A stretch of 64,000 nt of DNA, taken from RGDT01 sp964630925 (GTDB lineage Bacteria; Planctomycetota; Planctomycetia; Gemmatales; Gemmataceae). Below, piece after piece: positions 27,147-38,640 of the stretch (positions are counted from its first letter, which is position 1; each line of letters starts with the position of its first letter). The translations under genes were made by a program, and so were the position numbers. The stretch is from NCBI GenBank assembly GCA_964630925.1, contig CAZVZK010000009.1, forward strand, positions 54,633 to 118,632, written 5' to 3'. The notes beneath the pieces were generated by a model that had not been told where the DNA came from, did no database searches, and saw only the letters and a program-made list of their open reading frames with translations.

Positions 27147-27530
27147 ATGGGCATGGCGACACGGTTCCGCGTCGGGCAGACCTGGGAGTACGCGACACGC
27201 GCTGGCGAGGAGGCGTCGCGCCTCGTCGTGCTGCGCGTGGACGATGTGGGGGAGACGGGACACGCCGGCGTCATCGTCCACGCCGCCGTCGAGGGCGTCT
27301 GGCTGGCGGGCGAGCCTGGCGCCATCGGTTTCCTCCCCATCGCGGAGGCGTCGCTGGAGGCGAGCGTCACGCGGATGGAGGGCGAGGACCCATGCTTCAC
27401 CCCTTCGGCGGACTTCGCGGACGGGTACGCCGGCTGGCGGCGGGCGTTCGACGAGGGAAAGGCGGGCTTCTGGACCGCCCCAGTCGCTCGGGTGATCCAG
27501 ACGGTGGATGACGGGATGAGCCGGGGGTAG
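27147..27530 (+). CDS. Conserved small protein, function unknown
   Basis: 127 aa from ATG 27147 (GGAGGAGGG upstream; ATGs at 27126 and 27153 are alternatives). The opening FRVGQTWEYATRAGEEASRLVVLRVDDV and later GVIVHAAVEGVWL fit a family of small beta-rich proteins I have seen widely in bacteria without an assigned role. No signal peptide. Acidic overall. The CPBP protease gene starts 32 nt downstream on the same strand. Confidence 0.7.
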   Translation: MGMATRFRVGQTWEYATRAGEEASRLVVLRVDDVGETGHAGVIVHAAVEGVWLAGEPGAIGFLPIAEASLEASVTRMEGEDPCFTPSADFADGYAGWRRAFDEGKAGFWTAPVARVIQTVDDGMSRG

Positions 27531-27562
27531 GGAGGCGGACGGCATCGAGGGGACAAAGCGCA

Positions 27563-28072
27563 GTGACCGCCAAGGACGGACGAGGCCGCTGGCCTCTCGC
27601 GCTGGCGTGGCCGGGGTGGCGCGAATGGGCGTTCGCCGGCCTCCTGCTGGCCGTCTTCGCCGCCGTCGCGGTGCCGTTCGGCCTCATGTCGGGGTTTCTG
27701 GTGCCCGGGCGGATGCCGCCGTGGCCCTCGCTGGCGGCGTTCGCCGCCGTGGCCGTCGTGGTGCCGTGTCTGGCGGAGGAGATGGTGTTCCGCGTGGCCC
27801 TGCTGCCACGCGAAGGCCCATGGCTGGGGTGGGCGGCGTTGAGCGTGGCGTTGTTCGTGGCGTGGCACCCGCTGAACGCGGCGCTGTTCCTGTCGCGGGC
27901 TTGGGGCACGTTCACGGACGCGCGATTCTTGCTCCTGGCGGGCCTTCTCGGCATGTGCTGCACGGCGGCGTATCTGCGGAGCGGGTCCGTGTGGCCCGGC
28001 GTGGCGATCCACTGGGCCGCCGTGGTGGGGTGGAAGATGTCGGGCGGGCCGCTGGAGCTGTTCGTCGCGTGA
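27563..28072 (+). CDS. CPBP family intramembrane metalloprotease
   Basis: 169 aa with four hydrophobic segments. CPBP/Abi signatures: E-E-M-V-F-R (E72, E73, R77), the second motif W-H-P-L-N-A (H102) and the third S-V-W-P-G-V-A-I-H (H150). These residues form the membrane-embedded metal site of the Rce1/CPBP family. Relatives process prenylated proteins or act in bacteriocin immunity; the substrate here is unknown. Shorter than many family members but all three motifs are intact. Confidence 0.88.
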   Translation: MTAKDGRGRWPLALAWPGWREWAFAGLLLAVFAAVAVPFGLMSGFLVPGRMPPWPSLAAFAAVAVVVPCLAEEMVFRVALLPREGPWLGWAALSVALFVAWHPLNAALFLSRAWGTFTDARFLLLAGLLGMCCTAAYLRSGSVWPGVAIHWAAVVGWKMSGGPLELFVA

Positions 28073-28082
28073 GGCGGCCCCG

Positions 28083-29513
28083 TCAACGCCCCGGCGTGTC
28101 GAGGATGAGGTCACGCCAGGGGATGAGGCGGATCTCATCATCGAGCGTGGCGACCGCGAGTGTCCTGCCGTCGGGCGAGAAGGCGAAGGGCGGCTCGTTG
28201 AGGAAGCCCGCGAACACATGCAGGATGCCGAGATCCCGCCTCGTCGCGAGATCCCAGAATCGCACACCGTCGCCCTCCTTGACGGCGAGCGTCGTGCTGT
28301 CCGGCGAGAACGCCGGTGGATCGACGCCGCCCTGCCGGACCGTCCACCAATCGCCGGTCGGCAGGTGGCACAGGCGGACGGCGTCGAGCGGCGACCCGCC
28401 CGCGCTACACGCATGGACGGAGAGCCAGTGGCCGTCGGGCGAGTAGGCGAGGGCGAACGCGGCGGCCTCGGGGTTATCTGCGGGTGAGAGAGGCGCGGCC
28501 GGGTCGAGCGGCACCTCGGCCACGTCTCCGGTGTCCCGCGCGACGCGCAAGAGCGCGCCGTCGGCGGCGACGGCGTAGAAGCCGCTACCGTCAGGGAGCC
28601 ATGCGGCCTCAGACATCGCCCCCAGCCGCCGGGTCGGCGGCCAGGGGCGGGGGTCGCCGTCCTCCGCCTGGAGGTCGATGAGGTGCTGATACTCGCCCGT
28701 GGCGATGAGCCAGCGGTCATCGGGCGAGAAGCGGAGCCGGAACACATCCTGGGGCAGGTCGATGACGCGTGTCGATTTGTTCATAATGGAGTAGACGTGG
28801 GCCTTCGCGCCCTCGACGGGCGCGGCGGCTCTCCAGCCGGAGTGGCTGAATTCCATCATGCCGCGGGAGCGGGCGTTCGGGTTGAAGACGGCCAGCGTGT
28901 GGCCCGTGGCCGTCGCCAGGGCGACGAAGAACGAGTGGACGTGGACGAGGATGCATCCGGTGCCGGCCCAGGCGAATGTGATCTGCTCACCGACGTTCGG
29001 CAGGGCCGCCGGCGGGAAGGCGGGGCGGCCGCCCTCCTCGCGGCGGTCGTTGCAGGGGCCGCACGTCTCGCCGGCCCAGGCGAGGGATTCCGGTGGCCCG
29101 CACAGCCCGCAAGACGGGCAGAAGGCGAGCAACTCATCCGTGCCGCCCCTGCGGCGCACGACGACGGAGGGCGGGAAGACGTGCCAGAGGGGATGCGCGG
29201 AGAGCGGCGAGCCCGCCTCGCGTTGCCGGTGGTCTTGGGACGAGGGGCCGCTCCGGATGCGGACGTGGCGGCGGCCGACGTGCTCGTTCCACCAGGCGAG
29301 GGAGAGGCGGGCGCGGGATTGGAGCGAGTCATCCCCGCCGAGCCATTCGCGGGAGCCTTCTCGGCCCTCGGTGGTGACGGCCTGCCAAAAGGATGCGTCG
29401 CGGTCCAGCCGGCCACGGAGCCTCTTCTCATCGGCGGCGGCGGACGCGCGGGCGAGCGCCGCGGCGAGGGCCTCCGGCGTCGGGTCGGCCAGCAGCTCGG
29501 TGAAGCGGGACAT
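28083..29513 (-). CDS. WD40-like repeat protein
   Basis: 476 aa from ATG 29513. The N-terminal 70 residues are Ala-rich helices (LLADPTPEALAAALARASA), followed by a Cys cluster C-P-S-C-G-L-C-G...C-G-P-C (residues about 132-155) that could bind zinc. The C-terminal two-thirds is a propeller with RLRFSPDDRWLIATG, ALAYSPDGHWLSVHA and FAFSPDGRTLAVATLDDEIRLI. The start overlaps the stop of the upstream gene by 1 nt (TGATG), so the two are translationally coupled. No signal peptide. Function unknown; a scaffold or sensor is plausible. Confidence 0.78.
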   Translation of the reverse strand: MSRFTELLADPTPEALAAALARASAAADEKRLRGRLDRDASFWQAVTTEGREGSREWLGGDDSLQSRARLSLAWWNEHVGRRHVRIRSGPSSQDHRQREAGSPLSAHPLWHVFPPSVVVRRRGGTDELLAFCPSCGLCGPPESLAWAGETCGPCNDRREEGGRPAFPPAALPNVGEQITFAWAGTGCILVHVHSFFVALATATGHTLAVFNPNARSRGMMEFSHSGWRAAAPVEGAKAHVYSIMNKSTRVIDLPQDVFRLRFSPDDRWLIATGEYQHLIDLQAEDGDPRPWPPTRRLGAMSEAAWLPDGSGFYAVAADGALLRVARDTGDVAEVPLDPAAPLSPADNPEAAAFALAYSPDGHWLSVHACSAGGSPLDAVRLCHLPTGDWWTVRQGGVDPPAFSPDSTTLAVKEGDGVRFWDLATRRDLGILHVFAGFLNEPPFAFSPDGRTLAVATLDDEIRLIPWRDLILDTPGR

Positions 29514-29860
29514 CAATGGGAGACGTTGGCATCGATGAGGGCCGGCGTGGTCAGGAGCGCGCGTGCCTCGGGGCTCATGAGCGGGGGCAGGCGGCGGGCG
29601 AGGTCGAGCTGCTGTTCGGGGGTGAGCAGCTCGAGCAGGCCGAGGATGTGCGGGATGGCGCTGGCCGGCTTGCCGCTCTTCTCGCGCTCGTACAGGATGC
29701 CGGCCACCTCGCTGACCATGCACGCGGCCCCGAAGTCGTCGGCAGCGATGTCCTGCCGAACGCACTCCAGGGTGTAGACGTTCGCTTCGACATCGCTGCC
29801 GAACACCTCATCGCATATGGCGATCCCCTTGACCTTCGGGGGGACGGCCGCCGCACTCAT
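29513..29860 (-). CDS. Small protein, function unknown (coupled to WD40 gene)
   Basis: 115 aa from ATG 29860 (GGAG 6 nt upstream; an in-frame GTG at 29872 is possible). N-terminal strand-rich KVKGIAICDEVFG, then VYTLECVRQDIAADDFGA and a helical C-terminus ILGLLELLTPEQQLDLARRLPPLMSPEARALL. No family recognised. It overlaps the WD40 gene through TGATG, suggesting the products are made together. Confidence 0.65.
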   Translation of the reverse strand: MSAAAVPPKVKGIAICDEVFGSDVEANVYTLECVRQDIAADDFGAACMVSEVAGILYEREKSGKPASAIPHILGLLELLTPEQQLDLARRLPPLMSPEARALLTTPALIDANVSH

Positions 29861-29929
29861 TTCGTGCTCCACATACTGACGGTGGATTGCTCCGGGGCGT
29901 GTGGCCCCGGAGCGATTGAATCCACGCCG

Positions 29930-32071
<2,142 letters not shown>

Positions 32072-32154
32072 TCCATGCTCCAACAGGGGTTCGGTGAGGG
32101 CGGATGGTGCTGTACATTGTAGAGACGCACGATCCGGGGTGAGCATTGCCGCCG

Positions 32155-33621
32155 ATGAGCGACGAACAGGGACTGCTGCGCGAGATCGCCGAGCGTCCGC
32201 TCGACGACGTGCCGCGCCTGGTCTACGCCGACTGGCTGGAGGACCACGGCCAGGCGGCCCGCGCCGACTTCATCCGCGTGCAGATGGAGCTGTCGTCCCT
32301 GGGCCGGTTCGACGAGCGCCGCTCCGAGCTGGCGTACAGCGAATACCGGCTCCTGCGGGCGAACGAGAAGGAGTGGGGGCGGGAGGCGCGCGGCTTCTCG
32401 CCGGAGTTCTCGTTCCAGCGCGGCTTCCCCGAGCACTTCGCGATGTCGGCCTACGGCTACTTCAAGCGGGCGGGCGACCTGCACCGGCGGTTCCCCGTGC
32501 GCTCGCTGGACCTGACCTCGCTACCGCAAGGGCTCCGGGCGGAGGATCTGACGCCGCTGGGGCGGCTGGAGCGGCTGGGATTACCGGAGAAGTTCGGGGC
32601 GGCGGGCCTGGGGCGCATCGTCGGCGATCCGGCGCTGGAGGGGCTGCGCGAGCTGGTGATCGCGGGATCGCGGCTGTCGCGGCAGGACCTGATCGCCCTG
32701 GAGGGGGCGTTCCCGCTGCGCGGGCTGGAGGCGCTCACGATCCGCGACTGCCACGCCGGGCCGGCGCTCTGTTCGGTGCTCAGGAGGTCCCCGCTCTCAT
32801 CGCTCCGGAGGCTGGAGCTGGGCGGCAACCAGGCCGCCGCCGGCATCGACCATCTCGCTGAATGGCCCGGGGCCCGGCGATTGCGCCACCTCGGCCTGGC
32901 GGACAACGCCATCGACCCTCATCGGAATCGCCGGCTCGTGGCCCACGAATGGCCCGACCTGGAGAGCCTGGATCTCGCCGGGGCGGACTTCGGCCCCGAT
33001 GATGAAGGCATCCGCATCCTCACCGAGGGCCGCGCGTTCCCCGCCCTGCGCTCGTTGAGGCTCGGCGGCTCGCGCCGCCACTTCCGCCATCCGGGCCGGT
33101 TCTTCGCCGCCCCCGCCTTTCATCAACTGGAGGAGCTGAGCCTGGAAGGCCAGGTGATCCTTGAGGCGGATGACATCGACCCCGTCGTCGCCTCGCCGAT
33201 GCTGGCGAATCTGCGTGCGTTCAAGGCGCCGGCCTGTTCCGGCTACCTCCTCAACGACCTCCTCGCCGCCCCGGCGCTCGCCGGCCTCTACGAGCTGGGG
33301 TGCGTCGGCAACGACCTCGGCCCGGCCACGACGCGCGCCGTCGCCGACGCCACGCACCTGAGCCGGCTGCGCGCCCTCGACCTGAGCCACTGCGGGCTGA
33401 CCGACCTCGCCATCGAGCCGCTCGTGGAGAGTGCCCACCTGTCGGACCTCAACGTGCTGAAGCTCTCGCATAACCGCCTCGGCGAGGCCGGGCTGATGCG
33501 CCTCGCCGCGTCGCCGCACCTGAGCCGCCTGGTGCGCCTGCGGCTCGTCGGCAACGACGTGACGCCCCGCGCCCGCGCCGCGCTGGGAGAACGCTTCGGC
33601 CCCGAGGCCGTGGAGGGGTGA
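32155..33621 (+). CDS. TIGR02996 domain LRR protein
   Basis: 488 aa from ATG 32155; an in-frame TTG at 32146 is an alternative. TIGR02996 head at residues 5-50 (DVPRLVYADWLEDHGQAARADFIRVQME). Residues 110-485 contain RI-type LRRs (LRRLELGGNQ, LRHLGLADNAID, LRALDLSHCGLTD, LNVLKLSHNRLGEAG, LVRLRLVGNDV). No export signal. First gene of a second three-gene run with 3-4-nt spacers, clearly one operon. It is only moderately similar to the cluster at 1-4231, so the two clusters are not a recent block duplication. Confidence 0.87.
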   Translation: MSDEQGLLREIAERPLDDVPRLVYADWLEDHGQAARADFIRVQMELSSLGRFDERRSELAYSEYRLLRANEKEWGREARGFSPEFSFQRGFPEHFAMSAYGYFKRAGDLHRRFPVRSLDLTSLPQGLRAEDLTPLGRLERLGLPEKFGAAGLGRIVGDPALEGLRELVIAGSRLSRQDLIALEGAFPLRGLEALTIRDCHAGPALCSVLRRSPLSSLRRLELGGNQAAAGIDHLAEWPGARRLRHLGLADNAIDPHRNRRLVAHEWPDLESLDLAGADFGPDDEGIRILTEGRAFPALRSLRLGGSRRHFRHPGRFFAAPAFHQLEELSLEGQVILEADDIDPVVASPMLANLRAFKAPACSGYLLNDLLAAPALAGLYELGCVGNDLGPATTRAVADATHLSRLRALDLSHCGLTDLAIEPLVESAHLSDLNVLKLSHNRLGEAGLMRLAASPHLSRLVRLRLVGNDVTPRARAALGERFGPEAVEG

Positions 33622-33625
33622 CCCG

Positions 33626-35095
33626 ATGAGCATGCAGGCCGCGTTCCTGGCCGACATCGTGGCGCATCCCGAGGACGACGCGCCGCGTCTGGTGTACGCC
33701 GACTGGCTGGAGGAGAACGGCGACCCCGACAGGGCATCGTTCATCCGCACTCAATGTCGGCTGGCGTCGTGCGGCCACGCCCCCGAGCGCACCGACCTGC
33801 TCGCGGACGAGGCGGCCCTGCTGGCGAAGAACGGCAAGAAGTGGCGCAAGCCGCTCGCCAAGGTGACGGCGCGTGTGGAGTTCGAACGCGGCTTCCCGCA
33901 CCGCATCGCCCTGCCCATCGCCAAGTTCATCACGCACGGTGAGGACGCCCTCGCCGCGGCGCCGACGCTGCGCGAGTACCGCGCCTTGCAGGTTGCGGCC
34001 AACTGGGACCAGCTCCTCGCGTGCCCGGCCTTCGGGCGGCTCCCCTCCCTTGACGCCGGGTATCTGCGGCTGGGCCAGGGCCGGGTGAAGGCGCTGGCCA
34101 CGTCGCCGCATGTCGCCGGGCTGCGGGAGCTGGTGCTGTCAGGGGCCAAGATGCTTGCGGGCGGCCTCCGCGAGGTGTGCGCGTCCCCGCACCTTGCCGG
34201 GCTGACACGCCTGGAGCTGGCGAGAAACGACCTCGGGGACCTCGCGGCGGAGGCGTTGGCCGGTTCACCCCACCTAAAGAATCTCCGGAGCCTCGACCTG
34301 TCGTCCAACGGCCTGACCGCCACGGGGATCGGGCGGCTGGCGCGGTGGGAGGGGGCGGCGAGGCTGGAGGTGCTGAAAATCCTGGAGTACGAGGGGGCGG
34401 ACGACGCGGCCCGCGCCTTCGCCGAGGGCGATTGGCGGTCGTTGCACACGCTCACCCTCGACCTGCACGACATGCGCGCCGCTGGGATGGACGCCGTGGG
34501 GCGGTGCGCCTCGCTGGCCGGTCTGAAAAGGCTGTCGGTCACGCACGAGCTGGGGCAGCCCGCCAGGGGCCTCCTCCTGTCGCCGCACCTGGCGGGGCTG
34601 GAACACCTCGCGATGACGCCGGGCGGGGCGGCGGGCGACTTCGCGGCACTGGCAGAGGCCCCGATGCTCAGGTCGCTGCGGTCGCTCGATGTGGTGCAGA
34701 ACAGGGAGGAGGGCCTCGGCCCGGTGCTGGCCAGCCCGGCGGCCGCGGGCCTCGCCGAGCTGCGTGTGTCGGGGAACAATCAGTCGGCCAAGCGGCTCTG
34801 CGCCCGCATCGCCGGGGCAACGCACATGACGGGCCTGCGTGCCTTCTCGCTGACCGACTTCGAGATCGACGCCGGATGCATCCGGGCCCTCGCCGACGCG
34901 CCGCACCTGGCCGGCCTGCGCGAGATGGTCCTGGCCCGCGCCGAGCTGACTGTGGCGGCGGCGAAGGCCCTGGCCGGCTCGCCGCATCTGGGCCGGCTGC
35001 GCCGTCTCCACATCGCGCCTGGGGCCAAATCCGCCTCCGAGGCGGATGGCATCCTCAAGGAGCGTTTCGGTGACGTGGCCACGGTCGTGAGGTGA
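33626..35095 (+). CDS. TIGR02996 domain LRR protein
   Basis: 489 aa. TIGR02996 head in residues 4-45 (AFLADIVAHPEDDAPRLVYADWLEENGDPDRASFIRTQ), then ERGFPHRIALPIAKF, a conserved post-head segment, and LRRs (LTRLELARNDLGD, LRSLDLSSNGLTATG, LRSLDVVQNRE, LRRLHIA). Start ATG 33626 has GGAGGGG 8-10 nt upstream, overlapping the previous stop region. Very similar in layout and head sequence to the next gene, including TLREYR after the head. Function unknown. Confidence 0.87.
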   Translation: MSMQAAFLADIVAHPEDDAPRLVYADWLEENGDPDRASFIRTQCRLASCGHAPERTDLLADEAALLAKNGKKWRKPLAKVTARVEFERGFPHRIALPIAKFITHGEDALAAAPTLREYRALQVAANWDQLLACPAFGRLPSLDAGYLRLGQGRVKALATSPHVAGLRELVLSGAKMLAGGLREVCASPHLAGLTRLELARNDLGDLAAEALAGSPHLKNLRSLDLSSNGLTATGIGRLARWEGAARLEVLKILEYEGADDAARAFAEGDWRSLHTLTLDLHDMRAAGMDAVGRCASLAGLKRLSVTHELGQPARGLLLSPHLAGLEHLAMTPGGAAGDFAALAEAPMLRSLRSLDVVQNREEGLGPVLASPAAAGLAELRVSGNNQSAKRLCARIAGATHMTGLRAFSLTDFEIDAGCIRALADAPHLAGLREMVLARAELTVAAAKALAGSPHLGRLRRLHIAPGAKSASEADGILKERFGDVATVVR

Positions 35096-35098
35096 ATC

Positions 35099-36556
35099 AT
35101 GGACATGCCCGCGGCGTTCATGGCAGACATCGTCGCCAACCCGGACGACGACACGCCGCGTCTGGTGTACGCCGACTGGCTGGAGGACGACGGCGATCCG
35201 GCGCGGGCGGAGTTCATCCGCCTCCAGTGCCGGCTGGCGCGGATGGACCGGCACGATCTCGGGCGCTACGCCCTGGGGTGGGACGAGCATGCGTTGTTGT
35301 GGGAGCATGAGAAGGCCTGGTGTCGGCCGCTAGGCCACGTGGACCGCGTCAAGTTCCGCCGCGGCTTCCCGCATCGGTTCTCGGCGTGGTGCAGCTCGTT
35401 CGTCGAGGAGGGCGAGGCGATCCTCGTCGCCGCACCCACCCTGCGCGAGTACCGCGTGCGCTCCCTCGCCATCGACTGGGACGCCCTGATCGCGTGCCCG
35501 ACGCTGCTGCGGCTTTCCGCCCTCGATGTCGGCCTCTGTCGCAGTGGCCCGGCGGTTATTCAGGCCCTCGCAAGCTCGCCCCACGTCGCCAATCTCCGCT
35601 CCTTGAATGTCAGCGAGGCCCAGATGCAGGGCGAGGGCGCGGAGGCGCTGGCGTCGTCGCCGCACCTCGCCAACCTCCGCCGGCTCGACCTGAGCAAGAA
35701 CAAGCTGGGCGGCCCGTCCGTCCTCCGCCTCCTCACGTCACCCGCCCTTCCGCACCTCGAATCCCTCGACCTGGACGAGAACGCCCTCTTCGTGACGGGC
35801 ATCACCTCCCTCGCCCGCTCCCCGCGTGCAGCCCGGCTGCGCGAGCTGTCCATCCACGAGGCCGGAGGCGACGATGAGGACGCCCATGCCTTCGCCTCGG
35901 GGGAGTGGCCGGCGCTGCGCAAACTCACCCTGCGGCTGGGGAGGATGGGGGCCGCAGGCATGGCGGCCCTCGGACGCTGCGCCTTCCCGAACCTGCGCGA
36001 CCTGCGCCTCGAACACGCGCCGCTCCAGTCGAGCGCGGCGCTGCTCTCCTCGCCTCATCTGCCACGGCTGGAGCGTCTCCATCTCGACGCCCCGTCGTCC
36101 GCCGACGCCCTGGAGGCCCTGGCCGGCTCACCGATGCTGGCCGGCCTTCTCGCCCTTGTGGTCAAGGTGCGAGAAGCCCCGGGCCTCGCCGTCGCCCTGC
36201 GCGACACGGCGTCGGCTGGCCTGCGCGAGTTGGAGATCCACGGCCAGCACCCCGGCGACGGCGCCGTGGCGTTCGCCGTCGCGGAGGCCGGCCACCTCGT
36301 CAACTTGCGCAGACTCGTCCTGTACAACACCGCCCTGACGACGGACGGCGTCGCCGCCCTGGCCGGGGCGGCGCACCTCTCCGGCCTGGTCGAACTCGTC
36401 CTGTCGCACAACGGCGCCCTGGACGACGGGGCGGCGCGGGCGCTCGCCGCCAGCCCGCACCTGGGCGGGCTGCGCCGGCTCGTCGTGGACGGGAACTATC
36501 GCATGGACAAGGCCCCCCTCGTCGAGCGGTTCGGCAAGGGGGTCGTGAAGCAGTGA
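35099..36556 (+). CDS. TIGR02996 domain LRR protein
   Basis: 485 aa, begins 3 nt after the previous stop. TIGR02996 head (AAFMADIVANPDDDTPRLVYADWLEDDGDPARAEFIRLQ), the shared post-head segment RGFPHRFSAW and APTLREYRVRSL, then LRRs (LRRLDLSKNKLGG, LESLDLDENALF, LVELVLSHNGALDDG). Close paralogue of the preceding gene. Ends 14 nt before the stop of the convergent M10-like gene, with no clear terminator between them. Confidence 0.87.
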   Translation: MDMPAAFMADIVANPDDDTPRLVYADWLEDDGDPARAEFIRLQCRLARMDRHDLGRYALGWDEHALLWEHEKAWCRPLGHVDRVKFRRGFPHRFSAWCSSFVEEGEAILVAAPTLREYRVRSLAIDWDALIACPTLLRLSALDVGLCRSGPAVIQALASSPHVANLRSLNVSEAQMQGEGAEALASSPHLANLRRLDLSKNKLGGPSVLRLLTSPALPHLESLDLDENALFVTGITSLARSPRAARLRELSIHEAGGDDEDAHAFASGEWPALRKLTLRLGRMGAAGMAALGRCAFPNLRDLRLEHAPLQSSAALLSSPHLPRLERLHLDAPSSADALEALAGSPMLAGLLALVVKVREAPGLAVALRDTASAGLRELEIHGQHPGDGAVAFAVAEAGHLVNLRRLVLYNTALTTDGVAALAGAAHLSGLVELVLSHNGALDDGAARALAASPHLGGLRRLVVDGNYRMDKAPLVERFGKGVVKQ

Positions 36557-36570
36557 CCGCCGCCCGCCGC

Positions 36571-38640
36571 TCAGGTGCGGTACCCGCCCGACGACGGCGC
36601 CTCGGCCTTCGGCGCGCCGCCCGACTCCTGCGCGTAGGGATCCTGCCACGTCCAGGTGTACCAGCTGTAGGTCGGCTCGCTCGGCGGGGGCGGCTCCTGC
36701 GGCGGGGGCGGCTGGGATGTCGTTGTCGTCGTCCTGCCGTCCCGGTACGTGGTCGTCGTGGTCGTGGAGCCGTCCGGGTTCGTGGTCGTTGTCGTCGTGG
36801 AGCCGTCCGGGTTCCTCGTCGTGGTCGTCTGCTGGCCCGACGGCGGGGGCGACTTCGACGGCGCCGCGGAGGGGTCCTCGGCCTGCGGGCCGATGGGGTC
36901 GCTCAGCATGAGCCCCTTGAGGCTGAACACCGCCGGCTTCCCGTCCGTCCGCAGCGACGTGAGCCGGACCGTGTACGCCCCCGCCTGCAAGCCGGCCGTC
37001 AGCGACGCCGCCTGACCCGAGGCCGCCGTCGTGGTGGCCACCACCTTGCCCGCCGAATCGAGCACATCCAGCCGGACGCCGCCCTCGTGCGACTCCAGCA
37101 CGAAGTGCATCAGGCCGGCGCGGGCGATCTCCAGCGTGCCCGACTGGCTGCCCGACAGGTTGCCCGAGGCGAGGGAGGCCAGTTTCGTCGGCGTGGCGCG
37201 GAAGTCGGCACCGAGGAAGTAGTTCCCCGTGGTGCCGCCGCCGTCCACGCGGACGTAGTACGTCGCGCCGGCCTGCACGCCCTCGAACTGGATCGCCACC
37301 GACCCGCCCTCGGCGGTCAGCACCTGCGTCGCCAGCACCTTGCCCGAGGCGTCCAGGAGCGAGACGCGCGGCTGCACGGCGCTGTTGCCCGTGCCCCAGG
37401 CCATCACCTGGAGGACGCCCGGCGCGTCGGCCGCCGCCGTCATCTTGTAGAAGTCGACGTCGGACTTGTCGCTGATGCTCGCCTGGTAGGCCACGTCGAA
37501 GCTCGACTTCGGGCCGAACAGGCCGGAGAGGAGGTTCGTCGCCGTGAACAGGCTGTCGTTGGTGTGCAGGTCGTTGTTCGTGAGCGTCTGCCCGACGCTC
37601 TGCACGGTGCTCGTCAGTCCGCCGAGCAGGCCGTTCACGAGCGGGATGTACTCCGCCCGCAGGCGGTAGCTGCCGACGGCGAACGCCCCCGCGGACTCGA
37701 CCTTGACGTAATACGACGAGAGCAAGGAGAGCTTCGACACGTTGATCGTCAGGTCGCCGCCGTCGGGGTCGCTCGACGAGGCGCTCGCTACCACGCGGCC
37801 CTGGGCGTCGTACAGCGTCACCTTCGGTGTGACCAGGCTCAGGCCGTCGCGCTGGAGTGTCAGTTTGAACGACCCGGTCAGGGACGGGGCGGTGAACTTG
37901 TACAAATCCACGTCGCCGGCCTTGCTCAGGTCGGCGTCGGCCTGGATCGCCAGCACCCCGCCGGCGTCCTGGAGCCACCCCAGCCGCGAGGCGTTGGCGA
38001 AAGTGCCATTCCCGGAGGCCCCCTCGAACGAATCGCCGGGCCGGGCGCCGTACAGGGCCTGGATGGCGGTCACGTCGGACGCGCCAAGCCCGGCCCGCGG
38101 GCCGCCGTACTCCTCGAACATCACCGAGCCGGTGTCCTCGCTGTTACCCAGGCCGAGGACGTGGCCGGCCTCCTGCAACATCATGGTGTAAAGATCAGGG
38201 CCGCCGACGCCGTTGACCGTGGGCAGGGCGTCGAGGTTGATGCGCACGTCGCCGGACCACGTCCCGGCGGTCACGTCGAACGGCGACGAGAACGCCAGCA
38301 CGCTATCGCCGAAGTGGCCGGCGGCGATGCGGATGTCGCCGAAGCGTGGGTCGGCCTGCGGCCTGCCGGCGGAGCCGAAGGCCAGCCCGCCGTCGGCGAC
38401 GACGCCGAAGTTGACGCCTGCGGCCTCGGCCCAGGCCTGGAACGCCTTGACGACCTCCGTCTGCCAGACGGCGCGGGGCGCCACGGCGTCGAGGGCCTTG
38501 TTCATCTCGCTGGCCTGGCCGGCGATGTCGGTGCCGTCCGGCGCGAAGCTGATGGTCAAGTGGGCGGCGTCCGGCCAGGGGTTCCCCCAGGTGGCCGGCA
38601 CGTCACGCGACTCGAGCCCTTCGAGGTTGAAGTGGCGCAT
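36571..38640 (-). CDS. Exported M10-like metalloprotease-fold protein with degenerate zinc site
   Basis: 689 aa from ATG 38640 (in-frame GTGs at 38649 and 38658 are alternatives). The N-terminus MRHFNLEGLESRDVPATW is the LE-LE-R-x-VP motif often seen on planctomycete surface proteins. Residues 30-185 resemble a matrixin/serralysin catalytic domain (FQAWAEAAGVNFGVV, GDIRIA, AGTWSGDVRIN), but the zinc motif reads Q156-E-A-G-H160-V-L-G-L-G-N166 instead of HExxHxxGxxH, with the later SVM turn kept. Pre-peptidase-type beta domains follow (DVDLYKFTAP, DVDFYKMTA), then a Thr-rich NPDGS repeat tail. Probably a non-catalytic surface protein. Confidence 0.8.
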   Translation of the reverse strand: MRHFNLEGLESRDVPATWGNPWPDAAHLTISFAPDGTDIAGQASEMNKALDAVAPRAVWQTEVVKAFQAWAEAAGVNFGVVADGGLAFGSAGRPQADPRFGDIRIAAGHFGDSVLAFSSPFDVTAGTWSGDVRINLDALPTVNGVGGPDLYTMMLQEAGHVLGLGNSEDTGSVMFEEYGGPRAGLGASDVTAIQALYGARPGDSFEGASGNGTFANASRLGWLQDAGGVLAIQADADLSKAGDVDLYKFTAPSLTGSFKLTLQRDGLSLVTPKVTLYDAQGRVVASASSSDPDGGDLTINVSKLSLLSSYYVKVESAGAFAVGSYRLRAEYIPLVNGLLGGLTSTVQSVGQTLTNNDLHTNDSLFTATNLLSGLFGPKSSFDVAYQASISDKSDVDFYKMTAAADAPGVLQVMAWGTGNSAVQPRVSLLDASGKVLATQVLTAEGGSVAIQFEGVQAGATYYVRVDGGGTTGNYFLGADFRATPTKLASLASGNLSGSQSGTLEIARAGLMHFVLESHEGGVRLDVLDSAGKVVATTTAASGQAASLTAGLQAGAYTVRLTSLRTDGKPAVFSLKGLMLSDPIGPQAEDPSAAPSKSPPPSGQQTTTTRNPDGSTTTTTTNPDGSTTTTTTYRDGRTTTTTSQPPPPQEPPPPSEPTYSWYTWTWQDPYAQESGGAPKAEAPSSGGYRT
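36718..36834 (-). repeat. 30-nt tandem repeat encoding Thr-rich tail
   Basis: Three to four imperfect 30-nt units encode N-P-D-G-S-T-T-T-T-T (last unit Y-R-D-G-R). They sit near the C-terminus of the M10-like protein, just before a Pro/Glu-rich stretch. A low-complexity stalk or glycosylated spacer is plausible. Confidence 0.7.

Noticed and set aside
36718..36834. Possible CRISPR-like short repeat array
   Set aside because: Units are contiguous 30-nt codon repeats encoding NPDGSTTTTT inside a gene, with no spacers.
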